A DNA stretch of 64,000 nucleotides, from assembly GCA_010365215.1 (NCBI GenBank), contig JAAFGT010000009.1, forward strand, positions 1 through 64,000, written 5' to 3'. The DNA is from Acidipila sp. GTDB lineage: Bacteria > Acidobacteriota > Terriglobia > Acidiferrales > UBA7541. Each line of letters opens with the position of its first letter. Position 1 is the first letter of the stretch. Under the pieces are notes generated by a model that was not told the origin of the DNA, ran no database searches, and saw only the letters and a list, made by a program, of their open reading frames with translations. This document shows positions 53,453 through 62,759 of this stretch, one piece after another. Both the position numbers and the translations under genes were made by a program.

Positions 53453-53905
53453 ATGGGCAGTCCATCAACTCGCGGTACATCAAGCCGCGGTACATCAAGC
53501 CGCACTACAGGCTACACCGCGGAACACGCGCGCGCGGGTATAGACGCTCGCTTGCCGGTTCTGGAGACCTGGCCGAACCAATTCCCGGGCTACGAAATTA
53601 CGATCTCCTTTCCGGAATACACTTCGATCTGCCCCAAGACCGGCTTGCCCGATTACGGCGCGGTGACAATTTCTTATGCTCCCGGCAAAGCCTGCCTGGA
53701 GCTGAAAGCGCTCAAGATGTACCTTCTGGCTTACCGCAATCTCGGTATCTTTTATGAGAATGCCGTCAATCGCATGCTGCGGGATATTGTGCGCGCCGTC
53801 CGCCCAAAGCGTTGTGTGGTAAGGGGAGCTTTCACTCCGCGGGGCGGGTTGACCACCACGGTGGAGAGCCGCTGGCCCCCTTCCGTGGGGCGGCGGCGTG
53901 GCTAA
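53453..53905 (+). CDS. queF: NADPH-dependent 7-cyano-7-deazaguanine reductase
   Basis: 150 residues. Core of the short (YkvM-type) QueF: PEYTSICPKTGLPDYG contains the catalytic Cys, YAPGKACLELKALKMYL contains the substrate-binding Glu, and the end is CVVRGAFTPRGGL. It reduces preQ0 to preQ1 in queuosine synthesis. The N-terminal ~20 residues (GTSSRGTSSRTTG) come from a 15-bp DNA repeat and may not be essential. No preQ1 riboswitch is recognised in the 144 bp upstream. The other queuosine genes are not in this window. Confidence 0.93.
   Translation: MGSPSTRGTSSRGTSSRTTGYTAEHARAGIDARLPVLETWPNQFPGYEITISFPEYTSICPKTGLPDYGAVTISYAPGKACLELKALKMYLLAYRNLGIFYENAVNRMLRDIVRAVRPKRCVVRGAFTPRGGLTTTVESRWPPSVGRRRG
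53471..53500. repeat. 15-bp tandem repeat in the queF 5' end
   Basis: CGCGGTACATCAAGC occurs twice in a row, flanked by degenerate partial units. It encodes the RGTSS repeat at the N terminus of QueF. Confidence 0.75.
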
Positions 53906-54032
53906 AGCAGGGCTCGTTTTTGGCGGGTGGACAACCTAACGCCCGCGGTTGTACTCGAAATAGAGATACTCAGAAGAAGCACATTCGAAAGGAAGCGGGA
54001 CTCTGGCATTTTGAGATCCCCTGGAGGAATTG

Positions 54033-54863
54033 ATGAGCAGTTCGCCAAACGTCGCCCCAAGCGGGGAGACCTACCACGTGGAAAATCCCGCGACTCCGCG
54101 CTGGATCATCTTCGTCCTTGTTCTGCTGTTTGCCGGCGTGGGTTATTCCATTTACGCCGAGCAGGCCTCGCGCAAGTCTCTGGAAGCCGACCTCTCTCGC
54201 GGAAATCAGCGCGCGGAAATGCTGGCGGCCAAGCTCGAGCAGTCCGATTCGCGCCTGGCCGAGCTGAAGGGCCAGCTCGACGTCACTTCCGAAAAGCTTG
54301 GTCTCACGCAGAGTGAGCTGGCACGCGCCCGCGACCTCGCGCAGAACCTCAAGAAGCAGCAAGCAGTTTCGGATAAGGAGCTCGGCGAGAAACTGGGCAA
54401 AATCCAGAAAGAGAACGAGACGAAGCTGGGCCAGATTACCGGCGACGTCACGGGAGCGAAGTCCGACATCGAGGCCACCAAGAAAGACCTCGAAGCCACC
54501 AAGAGCAAGCTCGAGCGCACGGTGGGCGATATGGGCATGATGAGCGGCCTCATCGCTCGCAATAAAGAAGAAGTCGAAGAGCTCAAGCGCCGCGGCGAGC
54601 GCACCATCTTTGAATTCGACATCCAGAAGTCCAATTCTATGCAGCGCATTGGCCCTATCCAGGTGCGGCTCAGAAAGGTGGACACCAAGCGCCAGAAATA
54701 TTCCATGGACATAACCGTGGACGACAAAACCATCGAGCGCAAGGACAAGGCGCTCTACGAACCGGTGCAGTTTGTCAGCCGCTCTTCGCGCTCCGTGCAG
54801 GAGATCATCGTATTCGAGCTTTCCAAAGATCGCGTGGTCGGTTACCTGAGCGCACCAAAATAA
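54033..54863 (+). CDS. Single-TM protein with long coiled coil, function unknown
   Basis: 276 residues. One membrane helix (~24-43, WIIFVLVLLFAGVGYSIYA) is followed by a long Lys/Glu-rich coiled coil (~50-195) with heptad-like Leu/Ala spacing. A C-terminal beta-rich domain (~200-276: RTIFEFDIQKSN, IQVRLRKVDTKRQKYSMDI, EIIVFELSKDRVVGYL) closes the protein. The start is set by GGAGGAA four bases upstream of the ATG. It lies 38 bp before the VWA gene and is likely cotranscribed. An anchored structural protein is plausible; no family is assigned. Confidence 0.78.
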   Translation: MSSSPNVAPSGETYHVENPATPRWIIFVLVLLFAGVGYSIYAEQASRKSLEADLSRGNQRAEMLAAKLEQSDSRLAELKGQLDVTSEKLGLTQSELARARDLAQNLKKQQAVSDKELGEKLGKIQKENETKLGQITGDVTGAKSDIEATKKDLEATKSKLERTVGDMGMMSGLIARNKEEVEELKRRGERTIFEFDIQKSNSMQRIGPIQVRLRKVDTKRQKYSMDITVDDKTIERKDKALYEPVQFVSRSSRSVQEIIVFELSKDRVVGYLSAPK

Positions 54864-54901
54864 TCCCGGAGAAAAAATACGGCGGCGTAACCTGCAGCCT
54901 C

Positions 54902-55915
54902 GTGCTGCTGTTGCTTTGCTATTCCCCCGCGCAGGCGCAAGTCCCCCCTTCCGACGACTCGCAGCACATCAAGGTCAAAGCCGAAGTAGTCAATGTCGAT
55001 GTCAACGTAGTCGAAGCGAACGGTAATTTTGTAGCGGGCCTGAGGCGGGAACAGTTTCACGTTTTCGACGACGGCGCCGAGCAGCCCATCACGAATTTCG
55101 CATCCATTGACGTGGCCGTGAAGATCCTTCTGTTGGTGGAAACCAGTCCGGCGGTCTACCTCATTCACGGCGATCATCTCACCGCCGCGTCTGCGTTTCT
55201 CAACGGGCTCGCCCCGCGCGACGAAGTGGCACTGGCCACCTACGACGACCAGCTGCACAGCGTGCTGCCCTTCTCCACTGACAAAGCCCGCGTGGCGGCC
55301 ACGCTTGGCGAGGTCCGTTACACTCTGGGCACGGCGCGGCTCAATCTTTTCGCAAGTCTTTCGCGCGCCCTCGATGAGCTCGCGTCTATTCCCGGTAGAA
55401 CTGCCATTGTTTTGCTCACCACCGGCCTGGATGATTCAGCGAGTGGCGATGGAATTGAAAACGGAAGGTCCGAAGACCCCTCCGCGCGATTGAGGAACAG
55501 GGAATGGGAAAAGCTGGCTGCGCGGTTGCGCGCCGCCGGAGTGGTGGTCTATTCCGTGGCGCTGGGCGGAGGGCTGCGCGAGCCGGCGCGCCGCAAGGCC
55601 GGACAAAGTGAGTCCGGCACCGCAGCACAGCTGCGAATAGGTTTTGCGGCCGCCGACCGCGCGCTGCGGGAAATGGCGCAACTCAGCGGCGGACTGGCAT
55701 TGTTTCCGCAAGGTCCCGCGGACCTCCGCCCCATGTACCGCCATTTTTCCATCGCCCTGCGTCACGAGTACAGCCTCGGCTTCGCCCCGCCGTCCCACGA
55801 CGCGCGTTACCATCGCATTGAGGTCCGCGTGCTCGATAAAAAGGGCCGGCAGATAGCTCCCGCCGCTGATTATCATTTGCGGGCGCGCCCTGGATACATT
55901 TCTCCTTCGCCATAA
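54902..55915 (+). CDS. VWA domain protein of the acidobacterial VWFA-related type
   Basis: 337 residues from a GTG. Beta-rich N-terminal segment (IKVKAEVVNVDVNVVEANGN, FVAGLRREQFHVFDDGAEQ), then a von Willebrand A-like domain (~75-300) with VAVKILLLVETSPAV in place of the classic DxSxS. LASIPGRTAIVLLTTGLD and ISLALGG-like strands follow, and the end is RARPGYISP. A signal-like LLLLLCYSPAQAQ is at the start. The frame remains open upstream and includes a basic KKYGG, so the true start is doubtful, and there is no ribosome-binding site. The MIDAS is degenerate. Exported; function unknown. Confidence 0.85.
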   Translation: MLLLLCYSPAQAQVPPSDDSQHIKVKAEVVNVDVNVVEANGNFVAGLRREQFHVFDDGAEQPITNFASIDVAVKILLLVETSPAVYLIHGDHLTAASAFLNGLAPRDEVALATYDDQLHSVLPFSTDKARVAATLGEVRYTLGTARLNLFASLSRALDELASIPGRTAIVLLTTGLDDSASGDGIENGRSEDPSARLRNREWEKLAARLRAAGVVVYSVALGGGLREPARRKAGQSESGTAAQLRIGFAAADRALREMAQLSGGLALFPQGPADLRPMYRHFSIALRHEYSLGFAPPSHDARYHRIEVRVLDKKGRQIAPAADYHLRARPGYISPSP

Positions 55916-55966
55916 TCCGAAGGTTGGCAGGGGGAAAAAACGGCAGGACTACGTGGAAAACGGAAA

Positions 55967-58414
55967 CTATTCGAACTCTTTCAAGGCCAGAGCCATCTCG
56001 CGCAGGCGCCGGTCCACCATTCCAAATACAGTGTCGGGCTCGAACTTGCCGTCAGCGCCACGCTCCCCGGCGCGCACGCCGGTGAGCATCTCGATGCCCT
56101 CTTCAATGCGCGCCACCGGCAGAATTCGGAACATTCCTTTTTCCACTGCTTCCACCACATCGTCGCGAAGCATCAGATCTTCCACATTGGCGATGGGCAT
56201 GATCACGCCCTGTCCGCCGGTCAGCCGCTTCACATTGCAACTGTCGAAAAAGCCTTCAATCTTTTCGTTGATGCCGCCGATGGGCTGGATGTCTCCCTGC
56301 TGGTTCACGGAACCGGTCACCGCGATCTCCTGGCGGATGGGCAGCCCTGACAGCGCCGACAGCAGCGCATAGATTTCCGTGGAGCTGGCGCTGTCGCCAT
56401 CCACTCCCGAATACGATTGCTCGAAGCACAGGCTGGCGGAAAACGACAGCGGCTTATCGCGCGCGAACATCATGCGGAAAAAGCCGGAGATAATCTGCAC
56501 GCCCTTGGTGTGCAGGCGGCCGCTCAGATTGGATTCGCGCTCGATATTGACCAACCCGCCTTTGCCCATAGCCACCGCGGCGGTAATGCGCATAGGTTTG
56601 CCGAAAGCCAGTCCGCCGTAATCGAACACGCTCAGACCGTTTACCTGGCCCACGCGCGAGCCTTCCATGTCGATCAGGATCACGCCCTCTTCGATCATCT
56701 CGCGCATTTTTGTTTCAATCAGGTTGTGCCGCTCCACCTTGGCGGTGAGGGCCAAGGACACGTGATCGGCGGTTACCGGGCTCTGCCCGTGCTCGCGCGC
56801 CGCATAGCAAGCCTCGCGCGCCAGGTCCAGAATGTCGTTCAACCTCGCGGTGACCTTGCTGCGCCTGCCGGCCTTACGCACGCCATATTCCAATATCGCG
56901 GCGACGGCCGTGCGATCGAACGGGCACAGCCCTTCATCCCGCGAAAGCTTGCGCAAGTGCCCGGCATACTGCGAGACCACGGCCGAGCTCATCTCTAGTT
57001 CCTCATCGAACTCCGCGCGAATCTTGAAAATCTTCCTAAAATCTTCCTCGTGAACGTAGAGCAACTCATACAGCTCGCGGTCCCCGATCAGGATAATTTT
57101 TACCTTGGTGTCGATGGACTCGGGCTTCAATGCCGATCCGCCGACGGGAAACAGGTAATCCAAAGGCTGGATTTCGAGCTTTCCGTGATTCAAGGTGCGC
57201 TTCAAGGCTCGCCACACGCCTGGCTCGGTGAGCGTATCCATGGCATACAAAATCAGAAAGCCGCCGTCGGCGCGCAGCATCGAGCCCGGCCGGATGTCCA
57301 TGAAGTCCGAGCTCCAGCCGCCGCGCGTGTCGTAATTCCGCTGGATGCTTCCAAACAGGTTGACGTAGGTGGGAGTGGTTTCGAAAATAATCGGAAACGT
57401 ATCCTGGGGATTGCGCGCCAGCAGCACATTGACGCCATAGATGCGGAACGGGTCGCGGTCAAAACCGGCGCGGCGCTCCCCGCCGCCATCCAAGGCGCCT
57501 TCGTCGGTCTCTTCGCCTTCACGATCCTTGAACTGCTCGAGATTGTCGAGGATGTGGTGGCGCACTTCCTCCAGGTACTCAGCGATGCGCGTATCGGTAT
57601 ATTTTTCCTTGAGCTCCTGAATAACGCCATCCACCAGCACCGAGGCGGCTTCCTGCTCGAGGTAGCTCATCTCGCTGGCCAGTTCACGCGAGAGCGTCAG
57701 CGTCTTGCGATAGACAACGGTAAACTCCTGCCGGAACTGATCGTACTTGCGCTCGATCTGCTCGGCCACGCCGGTATCGAGCTTGCCCTCTTGCACCATC
57801 TTGGGCAGCTCCTCGACGGGAACCATCTGCCCTTCGAGCACAGGAAAGATTTCCGGCAGCGCCACGGCGCCCACCTGCATGCGTCCCAAGGCGAACTGTT
57901 CGCGCGCGATGCGCCGCGTAAAATCGTCCATCAGCTCTTTTTCACGAAGGGTGAAGCGTTCTACGATGCGACCCTTCTGCCGTTGAAATGGCTCGCCTTC
58001 GAACACTTGAGGAATGCGCCGGCGCAGAAAATCGATCCCCGCCTGCATCTCCTTCTTGAAGCTGTCGGCCTGGCCACGGGGCAGTGCCAGCAGGCGCGGG
58101 CGGTCAGGAGCCTTGAAGTTGTGAACGTAGCAGCGGTCCGGCGCGAGCTGGGTCTGCGGCTCAATCTCCTCGATCATGCGCGCGATCAATCCGCCGCGGC
58201 TGCTGCCGGCCAGGCCGCATACAAAAATGTTGTAGCCGGGTCCGGCCAGTTCGATGCCCATTTTGAGTGCGCGAATGGCGCGCACCTGTCCAATGACGCC
58301 CTCGGCGATCTCCGCCTCGTCGGTGGTGGCGTAAGGTACGGTCGCGGGATCGCAGCGCCAGCGCAGCCGATCTGGTGTCAACCCGCGTTTCTGGTCGGTA
58401 GGCTTGGTGGCCAT
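55967..58414 (-). CDS. Lon-related protease (COG1067-like) with degenerate P-loop
   Basis: 815 residues. An N-terminal AAA region starts GQVRAIRALKMGIELAGPGY, but the Walker A position reads GLAGSSRGG (67-75) without Lys. A helical insertion covers ~130-310, and the AAA core continues (ADGGFLILYAMDTL, as Walker B/sensor region). The C-terminal Lon protease domain has the Ser675-Lys718 dyad in DGDSASS and GGINEKIEG, with the standard 43-residue spacing. It belongs to the Lon-like families in which the P-loop Lys is often replaced. Whether it hydrolyses ATP is open. It follows the AI-2E-type permease gene, overlapping by 1 bp. Confidence 0.9.
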   Translation of the reverse strand: MATKPTDQKRGLTPDRLRWRCDPATVPYATTDEAEIAEGVIGQVRAIRALKMGIELAGPGYNIFVCGLAGSSRGGLIARMIEEIEPQTQLAPDRCYVHNFKAPDRPRLLALPRGQADSFKKEMQAGIDFLRRRIPQVFEGEPFQRQKGRIVERFTLREKELMDDFTRRIAREQFALGRMQVGAVALPEIFPVLEGQMVPVEELPKMVQEGKLDTGVAEQIERKYDQFRQEFTVVYRKTLTLSRELASEMSYLEQEAASVLVDGVIQELKEKYTDTRIAEYLEEVRHHILDNLEQFKDREGEETDEGALDGGGERRAGFDRDPFRIYGVNVLLARNPQDTFPIIFETTPTYVNLFGSIQRNYDTRGGWSSDFMDIRPGSMLRADGGFLILYAMDTLTEPGVWRALKRTLNHGKLEIQPLDYLFPVGGSALKPESIDTKVKIILIGDRELYELLYVHEEDFRKIFKIRAEFDEELEMSSAVVSQYAGHLRKLSRDEGLCPFDRTAVAAILEYGVRKAGRRSKVTARLNDILDLAREACYAAREHGQSPVTADHVSLALTAKVERHNLIETKMREMIEEGVILIDMEGSRVGQVNGLSVFDYGGLAFGKPMRITAAVAMGKGGLVNIERESNLSGRLHTKGVQIISGFFRMMFARDKPLSFSASLCFEQSYSGVDGDSASSTEIYALLSALSGLPIRQEIAVTGSVNQQGDIQPIGGINEKIEGFFDSCNVKRLTGGQGVIMPIANVEDLMLRDDVVEAVEKGMFRILPVARIEEGIEMLTGVRAGERGADGKFEPDTVFGMVDRRLREMALALKEFE

Positions 58415-59517
58415 TAATCTCTACCCGGGCGGGACTCTACCACAACGCCCGGTGCAGTCCCAATTCCTTCAAGCCCTTTGTGGTCAGAGGTGTAAGCCCC
58501 GAGGACGCTGGCCACCGTGGCCACCACGATAGGCCCGAGCACGAAACCCAGCATCCCGAAAAACGCGATGCCCCCGAGCACGCTGATAAACACCAGCAGC
58601 GGACTCATCCTGGCGCGCCCGCTCAAGAGTATCGGCCGGACAAAATGTTCGATTCCCCCGGCCACCACGCCGCAGGTAATGACCAGCGTCACCGCACTTC
58701 CGGCGTGCCCCTGAGTGAGCAGCCACAGCGCCGCAGGCACCCAGATAATCCAGGAGCCCACCAGCGGAAGAAGCGCGAAGAAGGCCATTACCACGCCCCA
58801 GAAAAGCGGCGCAGGAAGGCCCACCAGCTTGAAGGAAACTCCTCCAATCAAGCCTTGCAGCAGTGAGATGACAAAACTGGCCGTAACGCTCGCGGAAATC
58901 AGGTCCCGCGATTGCGCCAGCATCTCGATCCGCTGCGTGTCGTCGAACGGCAGTGCGCGGCGCGCGGCTTCCACAATCCCATCGGCATCGCGGAACAGGT
59001 AGAACAGTGCAAACAGCATGACGAACAGATCCAGCAGAAACAGGATGGCATTTCGCGCCAGGTTCCCCGCCCTCGCGGCCAACTCCAGACGCAGCCAGTC
59101 GGTGGCGTGCGCAACCATTTGCAGCGGGTCGATCTCGCTGAACGACGGAAATTGCTGGTGATACCAATCCGCAAAGCGCTGGCTGGTGGCCACCAGTGGC
59201 GATTCGCCGCGGCTGTGCGCCTCCTGGATGGCGCGATTGGCCACTTCGGCCTCGCGCACGAACCCGCCCAGCAGGGCTAGCGCCGGAACCACCAGCAGCA
59301 GCGTGACGCACAGCGTGCTCACCGCTGCCGCGCGGCCCGGCCCCCAGCGCTTCTCCAGCTTCTTGTGCCAGGGATAGAAACAGACCACCAGCACCACAGC
59401 CCACCCCAGCGGCACCAGGAAGGGTTCGAAAATCCGGAATACCAGATAGAACAGCAGCAGCATCACGCCGTAGTACAGCAGGGTGGAAAGCCGCGCGCTC
59501 CCGGTCACTTCCTTCAT
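58414..59517 (-). CDS. AI-2E family (PerM-like) membrane protein
   Basis: 367 residues from MKEVTGSARLSTLLYYGVML. The frame runs 130 codons further upstream, but that part is antisense to the MFS gene and is rejected. About eight membrane helices; family motifs are LFRDADGIVEAARRALPFD, GLIGGVSFKLVGLPAPLFWG and HFVRPILLSGRARMSPLLVF. Members export small molecules or ions; the AI-2 assignment is historical and substrate is not predictable. Cotranscribed with the Lon-like gene. Confidence 0.92.
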   Translation of the reverse strand: MKEVTGSARLSTLLYYGVMLLLFYLVFRIFEPFLVPLGWAVVLVVCFYPWHKKLEKRWGPGRAAAVSTLCVTLLLVVPALALLGGFVREAEVANRAIQEAHSRGESPLVATSQRFADWYHQQFPSFSEIDPLQMVAHATDWLRLELAARAGNLARNAILFLLDLFVMLFALFYLFRDADGIVEAARRALPFDDTQRIEMLAQSRDLISASVTASFVISLLQGLIGGVSFKLVGLPAPLFWGVVMAFFALLPLVGSWIIWVPAALWLLTQGHAGSAVTLVITCGVVAGGIEHFVRPILLSGRARMSPLLVFISVLGGIAFFGMLGFVLGPIVVATVASVLGAYTSDHKGLEGIGTAPGVVVESRPGRD

Positions 59518-59628
59518 TTCGTGGATATACTCCCGCTGTATATAATCACAGCTTTGCGCCACGCCCAACTCGCGAGGTCGATCATCTTCCCGATATCCCC
59601 AGCGCCGCCTGAGCCGTTCCTGAAGTCG

Positions 59629-60843
59629 ATGACAGGCGCCCAGCGCCGCCTGTTGGCCACGCTGGTGCTCATCAACTTTATCAACTTTGCCGACCGCCTG
59701 GTGATTGTGCCGCTTTTCCCCATCCTGCGCGACCGATTCCAGCTGAACGACAGCCATCTGGGAATGCTGCAGACCAGCCTGCAAGTGGTCCTGGCTCTGG
59801 CCACCGTGCCGTTCGCGCTGATGGCCGATCGCATCAGCCGCACTCGCGTGATCGCCTGGGGCGTAATCATCTGGAGCCTGGCGACATTCCTGAGCGGCAT
59901 GGCGCAAGTATTCACCGCCCTGCTGATTGCGCGCGCCTTCGTCGGCGTCGGCGAGGCCGCCTATTCCCCAGCCGCGCAGTCCATGATTTCCGGGGCGTTT
60001 CCCCAGGCTTCACGCGCACGCGCGCAGTCCATATTTGCCGCCGGGATGCTGGTGGGCGGCGCTGCCGGGCAGGCGCTGGGCGGCTGGATGGGGGAAATGG
60101 GTGCCTGGCGTCACGCATTTTTTGTCGTGGGCGTTCCCGGACTGCTGCTGGGGATGGCAGTGCTCAGCTTTAAAGAGCCGGCACGCGGTCCTCGCCAGGA
60201 GGTCGTCCCCATCAGCCATATCCTGCGGGTTCCGGCATTTCTCGCGTTGATGTTCAGCGGCGTACTGATCACTTTTTCGAGTCTTTCGTTCATCACTTGG
60301 GGCGCGGATTACATGGTGGAGTACAAAGGCTTTCGTCTGCGCGACGCCGGAGTGATCCTGGGAATTATAGGATTGATTTCGCTGGTGCTCGGGGCGCTGA
60401 CCGGCGGGCTGGTCGCCGACTGGCTGCAACGCCGCAAGCCCTACGGCCGCATCATCGCCATTGCCATGGCGTTTCTGCTGGCCGCGCCGTTTCTATTGTG
60501 GGCGCTCGCCGCTGAGGAAAAAAGCACTGTGCTCACCACGTTTTTCATCGCGTGCTTTTTTATGTCCTGGTATCACGGCCCGGTAACCGCCGTAATTCAC
60601 GACATGATGCCCGAGCGCGTGCACGCCACCTCAGTGGGCTTGTACATGCTGGTGACACAACTGGCCGGCGCCTTCGGGCCGCAGCTGGTGGGCCATGTCT
60701 CCGACATTTTGGATCTGCAAGTGGGATTGCAAATCGCCGTGGCGGTGATGGCGGCCGGCGCTCTCAGTTTCTTGCTGGTGATTTACTTCATCCGCCGTCA
60801 TGGCCTGCGTCATCCGGCGCTGGATTCCTACCGGCAGTTATAG
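59629..60843 (+). CDS. MFS transporter (spinster-like)
   Basis: 404 residues from MTGAQRRLLATLVLINFINF, with twelve predicted helices. Motif A is present as LMADRISRTRVIAWG, together with FVGVGEAAYSPAAQSMI and LVGGAAGQALGGW, all typical of the spinster-like/hexuronate-type subgroup. Upstream extension to 59365 would be antisense to the permease gene. The start is divergent from it by 111 bp. Substrate unknown. Confidence 0.9.
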   Translation: MTGAQRRLLATLVLINFINFADRLVIVPLFPILRDRFQLNDSHLGMLQTSLQVVLALATVPFALMADRISRTRVIAWGVIIWSLATFLSGMAQVFTALLIARAFVGVGEAAYSPAAQSMISGAFPQASRARAQSIFAAGMLVGGAAGQALGGWMGEMGAWRHAFFVVGVPGLLLGMAVLSFKEPARGPRQEVVPISHILRVPAFLALMFSGVLITFSSLSFITWGADYMVEYKGFRLRDAGVILGIIGLISLVLGALTGGLVADWLQRRKPYGRIIAIAMAFLLAAPFLLWALAAEEKSTVLTTFFIACFFMSWYHGPVTAVIHDMMPERVHATSVGLYMLVTQLAGAFGPQLVGHVSDILDLQVGLQIAVAVMAAGALSFLLVIYFIRRHGLRHPALDSYRQL

Positions 60844-60899
60844 GCCCGGTAAATTACGCTCGATGCTGTAGGCCGCGCGTACACACCCCGAGTCTTGCC

Positions 60900-61088
60900 A
60901 TGCTAGACTTGCGAAAGATACGGTTTAACCAGATGCCAGAAACTGCTCCTTGCCCACACCTCCGCCGCAGGCTGGTCGCCAAAGATCAGGAAGCGGAATA
61001 CGTGGAGTGTCTGGATTGCGGCGCGATCCTGGAAGTTGGCGAACTCGGCGACGCACAGGGCTTCAACGAATCGCTCTCCGATGCATGA
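60900..61088 (+). CDS. Small CxxC protein, probable zinc-binding, function unknown
   Basis: 62 residues from the ATG at 60900, or 51 from the ATG at 60933. The shorter form reads MPETAPCPHLRRRLVAKDQE, then YVECLDCGAILEVGEL. CPH and CLDC can form one zinc ribbon. No ribosome-binding site favours either start. It is 57 bp downstream of the MFS gene and may be cotranscribed. Confidence 0.55.
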   Translation: MLDLRKIRFNQMPETAPCPHLRRRLVAKDQEAEYVECLDCGAILEVGELGDAQGFNESLSDA

Positions 61089-61141
61089 TGCTTCCGTCTG
61101 AAATTTTTGGTTGGGAAAATTAGAACGTCAGGCCGGCCCGG

Positions 61142-61528
61142 CTATCCGATTTGTGACTGCTGGATCAGGCGCAGAACTTCAGCGCTGGGAACCTGATAGA
61201 TGTCGAGCTCGTCTTCCTGCTCCAGGCGCTCGGCCAGAAATAGCGCAGCGATGTGACTGGCTTCGCGGTCGGTGAGGTCACGGCCATGGCGGGCGCGGAA
61301 CGCTACGAATGCGGTGTGCTCGAGGCCGGCAACCACGGCGCGTCCATTCACAAAAAACTTCGTATCTATGGTGTCGCTATGCCGCGTGGCAATGCCATTC
61401 CACAAGTGCGAGAAACGGCAGTGATACACCTGGTCGGTGAGTTTCGAGCGAACCTCGAAAGGCGGCACGAAGTGGCCCATGGTGTCGCGATTGTAGCGGC
61501 CGGAATTTTGCAGAGTGGCTTCGGTCAA
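61142..61528 (-). CDS. Small protein of unknown function
   Basis: 128 residues, soluble. A beta-rich first half (FVPPFEVRSKLTDQVYHCRF, TKFFVNGRAVVAGLEHTAF) and a helical second half (TDREASHIAALFLAERLEQE, followed by SAEVLRLIQQSQIG). It starts 2 bp after the class-V aminotransferase stop, so the two form a unit. No family is recognised. Confidence 0.65.
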   Translation of the reverse strand: MTEATLQNSGRYNRDTMGHFVPPFEVRSKLTDQVYHCRFSHLWNGIATRHSDTIDTKFFVNGRAVVAGLEHTAFVAFRARHGRDLTDREASHIAALFLAERLEQEDELDIYQVPSAEVLRLIQQSQIG

Positions 61529-61529
61529 T

Positions 61530-62759
61530 TCAGCCTTCCTGGTGAGCGAGCTCGCGCTGGTGTGCAGCGGCGGCGCCCGTCTCCATATAACTCTTCACCG
61601 CCGCGCCAACTCCCGAACCCGCGCGGCTGCGGTAGCCGTGATCGAGCATCACTTTTTCCAGCGCCGCCAGGAACAGCAGCACGTTATTCTTCTGGCTGCA
61701 GTAGCCCATCAGCCCTACGCGCCAGATCTGGCCCTTCACCGGGCCGAATCCGCCGGCGATTTCAATATTGAATTCCTCCAGAAGCTGCGCGCGAACCGTG
61801 GCATCGTCCATTCCTTGCGGCACTTTCACCGCGGTGACCGTTGGCAGCCGCTCCGCTGGATTGAGGACGAATAGATCGAGCCCCATGGCCTCGATGCCGG
61901 CAATCAGCGCCTGCTGGTTCTGGCGGTGACGTTCCCAGCGCGCTGGCAGGCCCTCTTCCAGCGCCATACGCAGGGCTTCTCGCAGCGCAAATATCAAAGA
62001 GATAGGCGGCGTGTGATGGTAGGTGCGCTCTTTGCCCCAGTAATTCATCACCGTGGTGAGGTCGAAATACCAGCTCTGCACCTTGGTCTTTCGCGCGCGC
62101 AGCACCTCTTCCACGCGGGAGTTGACGGTCATGGGCGCCATCCCCGGGGGCGCGCTAAGTGCTTTCTGCGAACCGCTGAAGCAGATGTCAATGCGCTGCT
62201 TGTCGACATCGAGCGGAACGCCTCCCAGTGTGGCCACCGCGTCCACCGCCAGCAACGCGCCACACTCATCCGCAATCTGCCGGAAAGGTTCAATATTCGT
62301 GAGCACGCCGCTTGAAGTTTCCCCGTGCGCCAGGCCAATCATCTTGATTTTGCGGCCGCGCGCCAGCTTGCGAACGTCTTCGGGATCCACCGGCCTGCCG
62401 TAGGGCGCCTCGGCACGATGCACTTTTGCCGGAGTGCGCTCCGCGATGACCGCCATGCGCTCGCTGAACCATCCGTTCGTGCAAATGATCACTTCGTCGC
62501 CCTCTTCCAGGGGATTCAGCACGGTTGCCTCGATCGCGCCCGATCCCGAGGCCGAGAGCGGAAACGTCAGCCGATTGCTGGTCTGGAAAACTCGCCGCAT
62601 CAGCACCTGAACGCTTTCCATCATTTGCGTGAACCACGGATCGACGTGGCCTACCAGAGGTGTGGCCAGCGCGCGATACACGCGCGGGTCCATGTTCGAT
62701 GGTCCGGGAGTGAGCATCAAACGGGTGGGTGGTAGCAGTTCAGGAATCTGTTCGCTCAT
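61530..62759 (-). CDS. Class-V aminotransferase (alanine/serine-glyoxylate transaminase-like)
   Basis: 409 residues, PLP-dependent. MLTPGPSNMDPRVYRAL at the start, SGSGAIEATVLNPLEEGDEV, AHGETSSGVLTNI, DAVATLGG and the PLP-Lys in FSGSQKALSAPPG. This pattern fits serine-pyruvate and alanine-glyoxylate aminotransferases; archaeal-type phosphoserine relatives are an alternative. GAGG lies six bases upstream of the start. It is divergent from the ureohydrolase. The 280 bp between them hold no further gene. Confidence 0.92.
   Translation of the reverse strand: MSEQIPELLPPTRLMLTPGPSNMDPRVYRALATPLVGHVDPWFTQMMESVQVLMRRVFQTSNRLTFPLSASGSGAIEATVLNPLEEGDEVIICTNGWFSERMAVIAERTPAKVHRAEAPYGRPVDPEDVRKLARGRKIKMIGLAHGETSSGVLTNIEPFRQIADECGALLAVDAVATLGGVPLDVDKQRIDICFSGSQKALSAPPGMAPMTVNSRVEEVLRARKTKVQSWYFDLTTVMNYWGKERTYHHTPPISLIFALREALRMALEEGLPARWERHRQNQQALIAGIEAMGLDLFVLNPAERLPTVTAVKVPQGMDDATVRAQLLEEFNIEIAGGFGPVKGQIWRVGLMGYCSQKNNVLLFLAALEKVMLDHGYRSRAGSGVGAAVKSYMETGAAAAHQRELAHQEG

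Noticed and set aside
57050-58417. 455-codon plus-strand frame
   Set aside because: Antisense to the Lon-like protease, which has conserved catalytic residues.
59518-59907. N-terminal extension of the AI-2E-type permease
   Set aside because: The 130 extra codons are antisense to the MFS gene, hydrophilic and unlike the family; the Met at 59517 fits the known N terminus.
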